Source of the DNA: Candidatus Aerophobota bacterium
GTDB lineage: Bacteria; Aerophobota; Aerophobia; Aerophobales; B3-G15
NCBI GenBank assembly: GCA_021162265.1
Contig: JAGGZA010000044.1
Location: forward strand, 1-34,024
Direction of reading: 5' to 3'
Length of the DNA stretch: 34,024 nucleotides
In this document: in pieces, positions 1 to 7,691 of the stretch
How the letters are laid out: each line of letters opens with the position of its first letter
Numbering within the stretch: position 1 is the stretch's first letter
Program-made: the position numbers and the translations under genes
Notes under the pieces: generated by a model
Seen by the model: the letters and a program-made list of their open reading frames with translations, nothing else
Told to the model about the DNA's origin: nothing
Databases searched by the model: none

Positions 1-229
1 CATTTAACCTGCCTGCTTGATATAACCTGTCAGCTCTTTCAAGACAAACTTCCCATTCCGGCTTGCTGGATGGACGGACAGAAAAGTGAAGAAAAATAAA
101 AGTACCTATACCCACGCTTATGCCCACTATCAAAGCTAATCTTAAAAAAATTTTATTTTTAAATGATAAAACCTTAAAGATAAGGGGAAATATATTAAAG
201 CGAATTTTATTGAGGAGTCTCATTTTCAT
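1..229 (-). CDS. N-terminal part of a membrane-anchored, possibly TPR-like protein (runs off the window)
   Basis: Open frame of 76 codons on the minus strand, cut by the left edge of the window. It begins with ATG at 229 (or 223), overlapping the end of the preceding 73-residue gene by 23 bases, and has no Shine-Dalgarno sequence, so translational coupling is likely. A basic N-terminus (about residues 1-30) is followed by one hydrophobic segment (about 31-50, rich in I, V, G, L and F). The next stretch ends in ERADRLYQAGRLN, which looks like the first helix of a tetratricopeptide repeat. Inference: an inner-membrane-anchored protein with a periplasmic helical-repeat domain, co-transcribed with the response regulator at 415-795. 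The TPR call rests on one partial helix and is tentative; that a gene is present is better supported by the frame, the overlap and the membrane segment. Confidence 0.55.
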   Translation of the reverse strand, partial: MKMRLLNKIRFNIFPLIFKVLSFKNKIFLRLALIVGISVGIGTFIFLHFSVRPSSKPEWEVCLERADRLYQAGRLN

Positions 230-428
230 ATTCGCAAAAAAGTTCTATTTTATTTCCGCAAGAACAGATGACCTCAATTATCCTGACTATATTTCCCTCT
301 TTCTTTAAGTTTATCTTCACTCCATTTTCCTCTTTCTTTTTCCCGGTATTTACCAGTAAAGGTCTGGTAGAAAAATTTAACTTTTCGCTTTTAATCACAG
401 TACAAATATCCTTTCTATCTTGCAGCAT
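207..428 (-). CDS. Small cysteine-containing protein of unknown function (73 aa)
   Basis: No family recognised. The 73-residue frame starts at ATG 428, 14 bases inside the end of the upstream response regulator, with a GGAG Shine-Dalgarno seven bases before the start. The N-terminal half is basic. The C-terminal half alternates hydrophobic and charged residues like beta strands and carries C-x-C-G (VICSCGNKI) plus a third cysteine nine residues on (LFCEYE), so three cysteines in an otherwise cysteine-free protein. That could suit metal binding or a small beta-barrel fold, but neither is shown. Its stop overlaps the start of the next, membrane-anchored protein. The good ribosome site and overlaps on both sides favour a real gene over a chance frame. 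Confidence 0.5.
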   Translation of the reverse strand: MLQDRKDICTVIKSEKLNFSTRPLLVNTGKKKEENGVKINLKKEGNIVRIIEVICSCGNKIELFCEYENETPQ

Positions 429-795
429 GCTTTAACTCCGACCTTGAAGGAACAATTCTCAACATATTCTTCACTTCCAGTAAATTGAGAGGTTTTACAA
501 GATAACCAAACACACCAAGATTTTGAACCTTGTTTTTTATCTGGAGAGATGAATCTCCTGTTATAACAACAATGGGAAGCTGGGGATCCATCTCTTTAAT
601 AAGGGGAATTGCTTCGATACCATCCATTCCTCCCATATATATATCAAGAAAAAGAAGGTCAAACTTCTGTCTTAAAATTCTCCTTATAACCTCGCTCCCG
701 CTTTCCACAATCTCAACCTCACAACTCTCTTCTTCCAGCACCTTTCTTAAAAAACTCCTCATGAACATATCATCATCACCAATTAACACACGCAT
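415..795 (-). CDS. Single-domain response regulator (CheY-like receiver)
   Basis: A 126-residue stand-alone receiver. The acidic pair is in LIGDDDMF (D8, D9), the phosphoacceptor Asp in LFLDIYMGGMDG, the switch Thr in VVITGD and the conserved Lys in YLVKPL, so it should accept phosphate. It lacks an output domain and so probably acts by protein contact. An upstream ATG at 819 exists, but ATG 795 is chosen because AGGAG lies just before it and the sigma-54 promoter at 821-838 puts the transcript start near 811, after the earlier ATG. It is the first gene of a probable three-gene operon with the small cysteine protein and the membrane-anchored protein. The NtrC-type activator encoded just upstream is a natural candidate to control it. 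Confidence 0.88.
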   Translation of the reverse strand: MRVLIGDDDMFMRSFLRKVLEEESCEVEIVESGSEVIRRILRQKFDLLFLDIYMGGMDGIEAIPLIKEMDPQLPIVVITGDSSLQIKNKVQNLGVFGYLVKPLNLLEVKNMLRIVPSRSELKHAAR

Positions 796-820
796 ACTTG
801 CTCCTTTTTTAGTTTTCAAA

Positions 821-838
821 TGGCAAAAAAAATGCCAA
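821..838 (-). promoter_or_regulatory. Putative sigma-54 promoter for the 795-415 operon
   Basis: Read on the minus strand the site is TTGGCA, T-run, TTGCCA. GG (836-835) and GC (24-23 of the 800s) are separated by exactly ten bases, the strict -24/-12 spacing of sigma-54 promoters. Predicted start is near 811, which gives a 16-base leader holding the AGGAG ribosome site. The site is a perfect palindrome around an A/T run, so the plus strand also fits, but no plus-strand gene follows. Confidence 0.6.
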
Positions 839-1026
839 AAATTATGGACAGTCCAAATCTCGCCAAACCAGGATTATACCTTATTAAGCTTAAAATTAAC
901 TTTTTATACAGGAAGGAGTTAATGTATTATTAAATATACACAAAATTTACAATAAACTATATAAATTACTCTCATATAAAATAAATTTAAGGATTTATAC
1001 TATGTGTATTAAAAAGCATACATATG

Positions 1027-2436
1027 TTAGAAGTCAGGAGAGAGAACTTCTCTACTGTTTTTTCTATAAAGGGATAGGTCTATTTTGTACTGTCTTGTCT
1101 TCTGATAAATAAAAGACCTGGTAACTTTAGCCATCCTGGCTGCAGCTGTAACATTTCCTCTACATCTTATGAGCAGATCCTCTATGTATTTTTTTTCAAA
1201 TGAGTTTAAAAAGACTCTTTTTGCCTCCTCAAATGAAGAAAAAGAATCTTTCGCAAAACAGCCCCTGGAAGGCAATATCTTCCTGACCTCTCCCAGGGTA
1301 ATCAAGGATTTCCTGGACACAATTATCATCTTTATTACAGTAGACTCCAGCTCTCTTATATTGCCGGGCCAGGGATAATTAATAAGAAAATCATAAACCT
1401 CCTGCGATACCCCTTTGATGCTTTTGTTAAAATATCGACTGTGTTTTTTTAAGAAATGATTTACAAAAAGAGGAATATCTTCTTTGCGTTCTCTTAAAGG
1501 AGGAAGACTGATAAAAAAGGTATTTATCCTGTAATAAAGGTCTGCAAGGAATCTTCCCTCTCTTACCTCTTTCTCCAGATTTTTATTAGTTGCCACTATA
1601 AGCCTTACATTGCATTTGACGGGAGCAATTCCTCCTACGGGGATAAATTCTTTATTTTCAATTATCCGTAAGAGTTTAGCCTGAGTATTGGTACTGGTCT
1701 GTGCTATTTCATCCAGAAGCAAAGTTCCACCCTCAGCTGCGGAGAAAAGACCTATCTTCTTGGTATCAGCTCCAGTAAAAGCTCCCCTTTCGTAACCAAA
1801 AAGTTCGCTTTCCATTATAGATTCGCATAGAGCAGCACAGTTTAACCTCAGAAATGGCTCTTTCTGGCGCCTGCTTAATCCATGAATAATAGAAGCAATC
1901 ATTTCCTTTCCTGTACCGCTTTCACCTTTAATGAGTACAGTAAGATCTGTAGGAGCAATCTCTTTAAGAAGATTAAATATCTCTCTCATCCTGGGATTTT
2001 CCCCGAGTATAAAATCAGAGGGTAAAGTAAAACCCGAAGAATAATCCTTTTCAAAGCTTTCTCTCCTGTTATCCCTTAAGGCTTTTCTGATAAGAATCTT
2101 CAGCTCATCAATAACAAAAGGTTTTTTAATATAATCATAAGCCCCTTCTTTTATAAACATCAAGTTTTTCTCAACCTCGCCAGGGTCCTTTGAGGAAAAG
2201 ACTATAACAGGTACAGAAGGATATATCTTCTTGATTTTTCTAAAAAGATCACGACTTCCCATATCAACTTTTTCAAGATTGAAAAGAATAAGAGAAGGAA
2301 AGAGCTTTTTTCTTAAAGTCTCAATTATCACGGGTACTTTTTTAACTTTGAGCCCTTCCTCCTCTAAGGAATGATTTAACTTTGAGGAATCATCTTCGGG
2401 AAAGTTAACTAACAAAACTATCCGGCTTTCCTGCAT
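1027..2436 (-). CDS. NtrC-family sigma-54-dependent transcriptional activator with degenerate receiver
   Basis: A 469-residue activator in three parts. The N-terminal receiver-like domain (1-120) lacks the usual features: the phosphoacceptor position in LILFNLEK is Asn53 and the acidic pair is absent, although Lys in IKKPF remains. The AAA+ domain (about 143-370) is intact: Walker A GESGTGKE (171-178), the sigma-54 contact loop GAFTGA (218-223), Walker B GGTLLLDE (236-243) and an arginine-finger region near 295-304. A Fis-type helix-turn-helix ends the protein (about 425-452). ATG 2436 is chosen, eight bases after GAGGAG; a TTG one codon earlier is also possible. Given two sigma-54 promoters here (821-838 and 29463-29479), it is probably the flagellar FlrC/FlgR-type activator. 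The missing Asp implies control other than phosphorylation of this domain. Confidence 0.9.
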   Translation of the reverse strand: MQESRIVLLVNFPEDDSSKLNHSLEEEGLKVKKVPVIIETLRKKLFPSLILFNLEKVDMGSRDLFRKIKKIYPSVPVIVFSSKDPGEVEKNLMFIKEGAYDYIKKPFVIDELKILIRKALRDNRRESFEKDYSSGFTLPSDFILGENPRMREIFNLLKEIAPTDLTVLIKGESGTGKEMIASIIHGLSRRQKEPFLRLNCAALCESIMESELFGYERGAFTGADTKKIGLFSAAEGGTLLLDEIAQTSTNTQAKLLRIIENKEFIPVGGIAPVKCNVRLIVATNKNLEKEVREGRFLADLYYRINTFFISLPPLRERKEDIPLFVNHFLKKHSRYFNKSIKGVSQEVYDFLINYPWPGNIRELESTVIKMIIVSRKSLITLGEVRKILPSRGCFAKDSFSSFEEAKRVFLNSFEKKYIEDLLIRCRGNVTAAARMAKVTRSFIYQKTRQYKIDLSLYRKNSREVLSPDF

Positions 2437-2547
2437 CAATACTACTCCTCAAGCCGTACTCCTCGAGCCCTTACCACCTAACCTGTTAACTCATCGCTAT
2501 ACCCATTATCTTTGACCTGTTATCCCAACCTGATTAATTTTAATGAG

Positions 2548-4182
2548 TTACTTTTGCACTCTCTTGCGAAATTTCTCTTTTAATTTACCAAAAAGTTTTT
2601 CTCTGTCAAACTTAGCCGAGAATTTCTTGCTCTGAAACTTTCTTTTCAAAATCAGACAGAAAATTCTCGTTATAAGGGGATCAAATTGAGTCCCTGAGCC
2701 ATTTATCAATTCTTTTATTGCCTCTTGAACAGTTAAAGCTCGACGATAAGGACGCTCTGAAACCATAGCATCAAAAGCGTCAGCAACACTTAATATCCTT
2801 GCTAAAAGAGGAATCTCCTCTCCTTTAAGCCCATCAGGATAACCTTTCCCATCGTATCTTTCATGATGATGGTAGATAAGAGCCAAACCTTCCTTTAAAA
2901 ATTTCACCTTTTCAACTATCCTCTTCCCGATTACAGGATGCTTTTTTATTATCTCATATTCTCTTTTGCTCAATCCGGAGGGTTTGTTAAGTAAATTATC
3001 ACTTATTCCTATTTTTCCTATATCATGTAAAAGCCCACAAAATCTAATCATCTCCATCTCTTTGCTGGAAAGCCCAAGGTACCTTCCTATTTCAAGAGAG
3101 TATTTTGTTACCCTTCGGGAGTGTCCTGAAGTGTATGAGTCCTTTGCCTCTATTGCCTGAACAAGTGCCTCTATAGTACTGAGAAAGGATTTTCTAAGGT
3201 CATTGTACAAAAGTTTGTTCTTAATTATCACAGTTGTATAGCTTGCCATTACAAGCAGAAAATTAAGGTCATCTCTGGTATAAAATGGCTTTTTTTCAAC
3301 CGTATCGCATAAAGTTAGCACCCCCAGTTTATCTTTTCTAATCTTTAAGGGAACGCTTATGAGATTTTTTGGTTTAAACCCATTAAACTCACCACAATTC
3401 TTAAAACGAATGTCTTTATCGTAATCATCAACTATAAGAGGCTTCCCGGTAGAAATTACATAACTCATAGCCCCTTTATTTAAAGAAAAGTGACATCCTT
3501 TAATTTTAGATAGAGGGATATTTAAACTCACCCATGGAGAAAGTTTTTCTCTTCTCTGGTCAACTTTAAGCAAAAAACCAAATTGGCTTTGAGTTGCCAT
3601 AAGAGCCAGCTTAAGAATGGGTTCTAAGATATCTTTCAGCTCCTTATTAGATTCAACTCCCTCATATACCTTTGAAAAAATATACTGCTCCTCTCTCTGA
3701 CGGGAAAGCCTCCTGCTGAGTAAATAATTATCTATAATAAGAGCTGTCTGACCTGCAAGGAAGGTAAGTAGCTTTAAAATAGATTCTTCAAAAAAACTCT
3801 GATTCTCTGAGCAAAGAACAAAAACTATCCCCACCTTCCTGTTCTTCCCTACCTTAAAAGGAACAGCAAGAAGCCTTTTCTGCAAGACATCAATACTTTC
3901 TTGAGAGGGAAGAAAAGTGGGAACACCCTTATCAAGTATCCAGTCCACAACTCCCTCTTCCATCAACCCTTCAATCTCCTCAATATACTTATGGTGAAAG
4001 TTATGTGCCTTGACTAATTCAAACTGCTCTAAATTATCGTTAAAAATAAAAATAACCCATCCTTCGTAATCAATGACCTTCCTGAATAAGTGAAGCAACT
4101 TCTCACATGTTTTTCCCGGTTCGCCACCTAAAAAATTTATCTCCTGCAGATATTGCAGGATTTCATCTTTTTTTATCATCAT
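2548..4182 (-). CDS. GAF-GAF-HD-GYP protein, probable cyclic-di-GMP phosphodiesterase
   Basis: 544 residues. Two GAF-like sensor domains (about 20-155 and 175-325) precede an HD-GYP domain (about 330-515). The catalytic signatures are present: HDIGK (386-390), the HH pair in YHHHERYDGKGYP (439-449) with the GYP tripeptide, and the following VADAFDAM motif. HD-GYP enzymes linearise cyclic di-GMP, generally favouring motility. A basic tail of about 25 residues follows. No membrane segment is seen, so it should be cytoplasmic. Two adjacent ATG codons (4182, 4179) follow an AAGAAG run. It starts 11 bases after the HDOD gene stops, so the two are probably co-transcribed from the sigma-28 promoter at 5195-5222. 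The ligand of the GAF domains is unknown. Confidence 0.9.
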   Translation of the reverse strand: MMIKKDEILQYLQEINFLGGEPGKTCEKLLHLFRKVIDYEGWVIFIFNDNLEQFELVKAHNFHHKYIEEIEGLMEEGVVDWILDKGVPTFLPSQESIDVLQKRLLAVPFKVGKNRKVGIVFVLCSENQSFFEESILKLLTFLAGQTALIIDNYLLSRRLSRQREEQYIFSKVYEGVESNKELKDILEPILKLALMATQSQFGFLLKVDQRREKLSPWVSLNIPLSKIKGCHFSLNKGAMSYVISTGKPLIVDDYDKDIRFKNCGEFNGFKPKNLISVPLKIRKDKLGVLTLCDTVEKKPFYTRDDLNFLLVMASYTTVIIKNKLLYNDLRKSFLSTIEALVQAIEAKDSYTSGHSRRVTKYSLEIGRYLGLSSKEMEMIRFCGLLHDIGKIGISDNLLNKPSGLSKREYEIIKKHPVIGKRIVEKVKFLKEGLALIYHHHERYDGKGYPDGLKGEEIPLLARILSVADAFDAMVSERPYRRALTVQEAIKELINGSGTQFDPLITRIFCLILKRKFQSKKFSAKFDREKLFGKLKEKFRKRVQK

Positions 4183-4193
4183 CTTCTTCTTTT

Positions 4194-5078
4194 TTACCCA
4201 ATAATATTAAACAGGGGTTTTGCTCTCTCTATTTCTTCTTCTAAGAGAGCATTAAAATAGTCAAGATGAGAACTATCAAGATCTGGACGAAGGGATTGCA
4301 GGATTCTCCATACCCCGGGGTGAGGATAAAAGACCTCTCCATCGCCACTCCACCCTACCGCTCTCATCCGGACAAGCACATCTGATAAATGAACCACAGC
4401 ACATAAGGGAGGATTTATCCTTGCCTCAGAGGGAAAATGGTGAAATTTAATAACTTCCTCAATTTCCTGAGGAAAATTCCATTGATGGGCAAGCCATCCC
4501 CCTATCTCAGCGTGAGTAACACCCAGGACATTTTTCTCTGCCTGATAAAAAGAAATATTTCGAGAGGAGACCTCCTGCATAACTTTCTCAAAAAGGTCTC
4601 TTGCGTATTGGCTTAAGAGTATTTTACCAATATCATGGACAAGAGCTGCCACAAATACCTTCCCTGATACCCGATATCTAAAGAACTTAGCCAGCATTCT
4701 TGCCGCTACAGCACAACCAAGGGAATGCTTCCAAAAATCACGATAGTTAAAGGAAGGAGAATTCTTAGTTGGAGGGAAGCTACGCAAAACAGAAATAGTA
4801 AAGGTAATATTTCTTATCTCGTTAAAACCAAGAATAACAAGGGCATGCTTAACTGTGCTTATCTGGCGAGGAAAGCCATAATAAGAGGAGTTAACCAGTT
4901 TAAGTACAGCCGTAGTCAAAGACTGGTCACTACATATCACATCAGCAATTTTCTGTACGGGAGTTTGAGGATTATGTAAAAGCTCCATTACACGTGAGGC
5001 AACAACTGGCAATGTAGGAAGAGCAGAAATATGACTTATCACGCTCCTCAATCTTTGAGAAAATTTTTTATCTTGCAT
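4194..5078 (-). CDS. HDOD-domain signalling protein
   Basis: A 294-residue protein whose first 215 residues form an HDOD domain: LPTLPVVASRVMELL near the start, VICSDQSLTTAVLKLVNSSYYG, then HAE and HH motifs. Most HDOD domains have lost the HD phosphohydrolase ligands, but here HDIGK (148-152) is retained, so some catalytic ability cannot be excluded. In Proteobacteria HDOD proteins often act in motility and cyclic-di-GMP or two-component signalling. The HD-GYP gene follows 11 bases later. The ribosome site before ATG 5078 is weak. A consensus-like sigma-28 promoter (5195-5222) puts it in the late flagellar class. Confidence 0.88.
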   Translation of the reverse strand: MQDKKFSQRLRSVISHISALPTLPVVASRVMELLHNPQTPVQKIADVICSDQSLTTAVLKLVNSSYYGFPRQISTVKHALVILGFNEIRNITFTISVLRSFPPTKNSPSFNYRDFWKHSLGCAVAARMLAKFFRYRVSGKVFVAALVHDIGKILLSQYARDLFEKVMQEVSSRNISFYQAEKNVLGVTHAEIGGWLAHQWNFPQEIEEVIKFHHFPSEARINPPLCAVVHLSDVLVRMRAVGWSGDGEVFYPHPGVWRILQSLRPDLDSSHLDYFNALLEEEIERAKPLFNIIG

Positions 5079-5194
5079 ATAATTGTGAGCTTTTCATATT
5101 TTGTTTAATTATATCCGAAGCAGCTTTTTCATCAAGGTCCACTATCCATAATAATAACCATCTTTACCCCTCAATTTATTTTTTATTTCTTAAT

Positions 5195-5222
5195 TTATCG
5201 GCAAGGAAGTGAAAAAGCTTTA
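5195..5222 (-). promoter_or_regulatory. Sigma-28 (FliA) promoter upstream of the HDOD gene
   Basis: On the minus strand TAAAGCTT (5222-5215), 12 bases, then GCCGATAA (5202-5195). The -10 element matches the FliA consensus in all eight positions and the -35 begins TAAA; the usual gap is 11, here 12. The predicted start near 5188 gives a leader of about 110 bases before the HDOD gene. Confidence 0.8.
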
Positions 5223-5237
5223 ATTTTAGGATGGAAC

Positions 5238-5513
5238 CTACTCATGTAAAATAACTTCTGCAGTTTTCCCCTCAGCTAAATTTCCTTTTAAATACCACTG
5301 AAGCTTTACCTTATTGCGGGAATAGCAAAAGGGACAGGGAACAACTGGATTATCAACGCCCACCTGGACCTGTCTTTTAAAAAAAGAGCCGCAAACACTG
5401 CATCTTAAAGGAAGAATTATTGTAAACGTAAAATTTCCATTTTTTAACCTATGAGAGTGAATTTTAGCTTTTAATCTGTAAACTCTTTGTCTTAACTTTC
5501 CTTTGTTTTGCAT
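5238..5513 (-). CDS. Small zinc-ribbon protein of unknown function (91 aa)
   Basis: Not assignable to a named family. The sequence has a basic N-terminus (about 1-27), then a two-knuckle metal site: CSVCG near residues 38-42 and CPFC about 22 residues later, the CxxC-CxxC arrangement of a zinc ribbon, flanked by beta-type sequence. The ATG at 5513 follows AAAGG by about ten bases and the gene lies 15 bases after the second dehydratase, so it is the last gene of the glycan operon. Candidate roles are nucleic-acid or protein binding; nothing here decides between them. Confidence 0.65.
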   Translation of the reverse strand: MQNKGKLRQRVYRLKAKIHSHRLKNGNFTFTIILPLRCSVCGSFFKRQVQVGVDNPVVPCPFCYSRNKVKLQWYLKGNLAEGKTAEVILHE

Positions 5514-5528
5514 AATTTTTTACCTTTA

Positions 5529-6545
5529 TCAAAGGATTCTTTCTCTTCTTAAAAGCTCTTTTAACTTTTCCTCCTCAAGAGGTTTTGCCTTCTTAGAAAA
5601 TAACCCTTCAAAATTAAATTTTGACAAATTGTCAACAAATTGCTTCCTTTCTTTAAATCCAGAGAAAATCTGTGGTAAAATAACCACCATGTCTTCCATT
5701 TCATAGGCACATTCTACCTCGCTCTCTGTTAAAAGATCCTCGTATAATTTTTCTCCGGCTCTTTTTCCGACTATTCTTATCTTCACTTCCCCGCTGTTAT
5801 AACCATCCTCCTTAACTTTCTCAATTATCGCCTTTGCTAAATTACCAAGGCGTATAAGAGGGGCCTTGAATACAAATATCTCTCCTCCCTGAGCCATACT
5901 ACCAGCCTTAAGGATAAGATTTGCTACCTTAGATTTACCTATCATAAATCTCATCATGTCAGGGTCTGTAACTTTTACCACACCAGTTGACCTTATCTGC
6001 TCTTTAAAAAGGGGAACAACTGACCCTCTTGAATTTAACACATTACCAAACCTAACACAGGAAAATGCTGTTTTTTTGTGAAGATTAGCAACTAAGGTAA
6101 GTCTTTCGGATATCAATTTTGTAGCTCCCATAACACTTTCAGGATTTGCTGCCTTGTTGGTACTCACAGTAATAAACTTTTCTATTTTCTCATTTATCGC
6201 ACTTTCTATTAGATTTTGCGTACCAATAATGTTTGTTTTTACCGCTTCAAAGGGGCTTAATTCGCACAAAGGAACATGTTTTAAAGCAGCAGTGTGAAAC
6301 ACGAAATCAACACCCCTTACTGCTTTATTAATTCTTTCTCCATCCCTTATATCCCCGAAGAATATCTGAATCCTGGATGATGCCATTTTTTCCTTTAATT
6401 CAAAAAGGGCCGTCTCGTTGTTATCAAGAGCTCTAACAAAATGCACTCCGCACCGTAGAAGTTCTCTTACAATTTCACTACCAATCGACCCTGCAGCACC
6501 TGTCACCAGAACATTCCTTCCTGCATAGTATTCCTTCAAGTCCAT
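5529..6545 (-). CDS. CapD/PseB-like NAD-dependent nucleotide-sugar dehydratase or epimerase (second copy)
   Basis: A 338-residue extended short-chain dehydrogenase of the UDP-GlcNAc 4,6-dehydratase type. Seen: NAD-binding GAAGSIGSE (about 17-24), AALKHVPLCE, and the active-site segment VSTNKAANPESVMGATK, with Lys131, Met139 in place of the classical Tyr, and Lys143. The residue before the first Lys is Asn130, where the paralogue at 12245-13513 and PseB/FlaA1 enzymes have Asp, the presumed general acid. The Met in place of Tyr is also found in WbpM-type dehydratases. The C-terminal tails of the two paralogues end alike (KELLRRERIL versus KDLLRKENLL), pointing to duplication. It starts three bases after the aminotransferase. 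It may make a second stereoisomer, act as an epimerase, or have lost activity. Confidence 0.85.
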   Translation of the reverse strand: MDLKEYYAGRNVLVTGAAGSIGSEIVRELLRCGVHFVRALDNNETALFELKEKMASSRIQIFFGDIRDGERINKAVRGVDFVFHTAALKHVPLCELSPFEAVKTNIIGTQNLIESAINEKIEKFITVSTNKAANPESVMGATKLISERLTLVANLHKKTAFSCVRFGNVLNSRGSVVPLFKEQIRSTGVVKVTDPDMMRFMIGKSKVANLILKAGSMAQGGEIFVFKAPLIRLGNLAKAIIEKVKEDGYNSGEVKIRIVGKRAGEKLYEDLLTESEVECAYEMEDMVVILPQIFSGFKERKQFVDNLSKFNFEGLFSKKAKPLEEEKLKELLRRERIL

Positions 6546-6548
6546 TCT

Positions 6549-7691
6549 TTATCCCCTTACAAAAAACCTTTTAATTCCCTCAACTATCCTGATCACTTCT
6601 TCCCGAGCAATCTGAGGATAAAAAGGAAGTGTTAAAATCTCATTTGAAACCGTCTCTGTAACAGGAAGACTGCATCTGTACCCAAGTTTTTCTCTATAAA
6701 AGTATGTTAGGTGGACAGGTTTAAAGTAAATCTTTGTCATAATCTTTTCTTTTGAAAGATACTCCATTAATTTGTCTCTTTTTCCTTCCTTGACTCTCAC
6801 AGAAAAAAGTTGATAGACACAAAAGTAATCCTCCGGTGGCAGGATGGTCTCCACTCTGTCTACCTCTTTTAATTTTTTTAAGAAAAATTCTGCCATCTTT
6901 CTTCTCTTATTTATAATATCTCCAACCTTTTTAATCTGAGAGATACCCAGAGAGGCAACTATTTCTGACATTCTAAAGTTATACCCAAGGTCAATATACT
7001 CAGGGGACTTATTAGAAGAAAAATAATTTTCATCTTCACGCCTTCCATGTGATCTTAACAGGAGAAATTTGTTATAAATTTCCCTTGAGTTAGTTACCGC
7101 ACACCCTCCTTCTCCTGTTGTTATAATCTTATTCTGACAGAAGCTAAATACTCCTGCATCTCCAAAAGTCCCTACTTTTCTCCCTCTGATTTCTGCGCCA
7201 AAAGCTTCTGCTGCATCCTCAACCATCAAAAGTCCATATTCTTTAGCAATCTCTCTTAGCTCTTCCACCTTGCAGGGAATACCCCCATAGTGAACCGCGA
7301 TAATTGCTTTTGTTCTTTTGCTTATATTTCTCTCTACATCTTCTGGATCAAGCCCCAGAGTGTCCTCCTCTATATCTGCAAAAACAGGCTTTGCACCAAC
7401 AAAAAGAGGAGCATTACAGGTTGAAACAAATGTAAATGAAGGTACTATCACCTCATCTCCCCTTCCTATATCATAAGCCAGTAGTACTGCATGCAGAGCT
7501 GATGTTCCTGAATTAAAGCAAACACAGTACTTTGTTCCCACATAATCAGCAATCATAGCCTCAAATTTTTTAACTGCAGGACCAGCTGTCCACATCATAC
7601 CCTTCCTTATAACATCACTTACTGCTTCAATATCTTCCTTATCCCAGTAAATTTTAAAAAGGGGAATATCCCAATTCATCGCTTTTCTCAT
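6549..7691 (-). CDS. DegT/DnrJ/EryC1-family PLP aminotransferase (LegC/PseC type)
   Basis: 380 residues, the usual length for sugar aminotransferases of the DegT family. The PLP-binding Lys is K188 in SFCQNKIITTGEGG, and Asp159 in VEDAAEAFGA should contact the pyridine nitrogen. NSGTSALH (60-67) forms the phosphate cup. In the nonulosonic acid pathway the enzyme converts the 4-keto sugar made by the dehydratase into a 4-amino sugar, with glutamate as the usual amino donor. ATG 7691 overlaps the preceding stop by four bases (ATGA), with GAGAGG upstream; ATG 7679 is an alternative. Substrate stereochemistry, and so LegC versus PseC, cannot be read from sequence by eye; the neighbouring NeuC-type hydrolase favours the legionaminic branch. 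Confidence 0.88.
   Translation of the reverse strand: MRKAMNWDIPLFKIYWDKEDIEAVSDVIRKGMMWTAGPAVKKFEAMIADYVGTKYCVCFNSGTSALHAVLLAYDIGRGDEVIVPSFTFVSTCNAPLFVGAKPVFADIEEDTLGLDPEDVERNISKRTKAIIAVHYGGIPCKVEELREIAKEYGLLMVEDAAEAFGAEIRGRKVGTFGDAGVFSFCQNKIITTGEGGCAVTNSREIYNKFLLLRSHGRREDENYFSSNKSPEYIDLGYNFRMSEIVASLGISQIKKVGDIINKRRKMAEFFLKKLKEVDRVETILPPEDYFCVYQLFSVRVKEGKRDKLMEYLSKEKIMTKIYFKPVHLTYFYREKLGYRCSLPVTETVSNEILTLPFYPQIAREEVIRIVEGIKRFFVRG

Noticed and set aside
120..308. 62-codon plus-strand frame near the left edge
   Set aside because: Overlaps two minus-strand genes joined by overlaps; its sequence is Lys/Phe-rich antisense of A/T-rich DNA.
530..922. 130-codon plus-strand frame opposite the receiver gene
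   Set aside because: Antisense to a receiver with all catalytic residues; no ribosome site and Ser/Ile-rich, as expected from the opposite strand.
2440..2547. GAGGAGTA repeated twice before the NtrC-type gene
   Set aside because: One copy is the ribosome site and the other 14 bases upstream is probably chance in purine-rich sequence; no promoter or terminator was found there.
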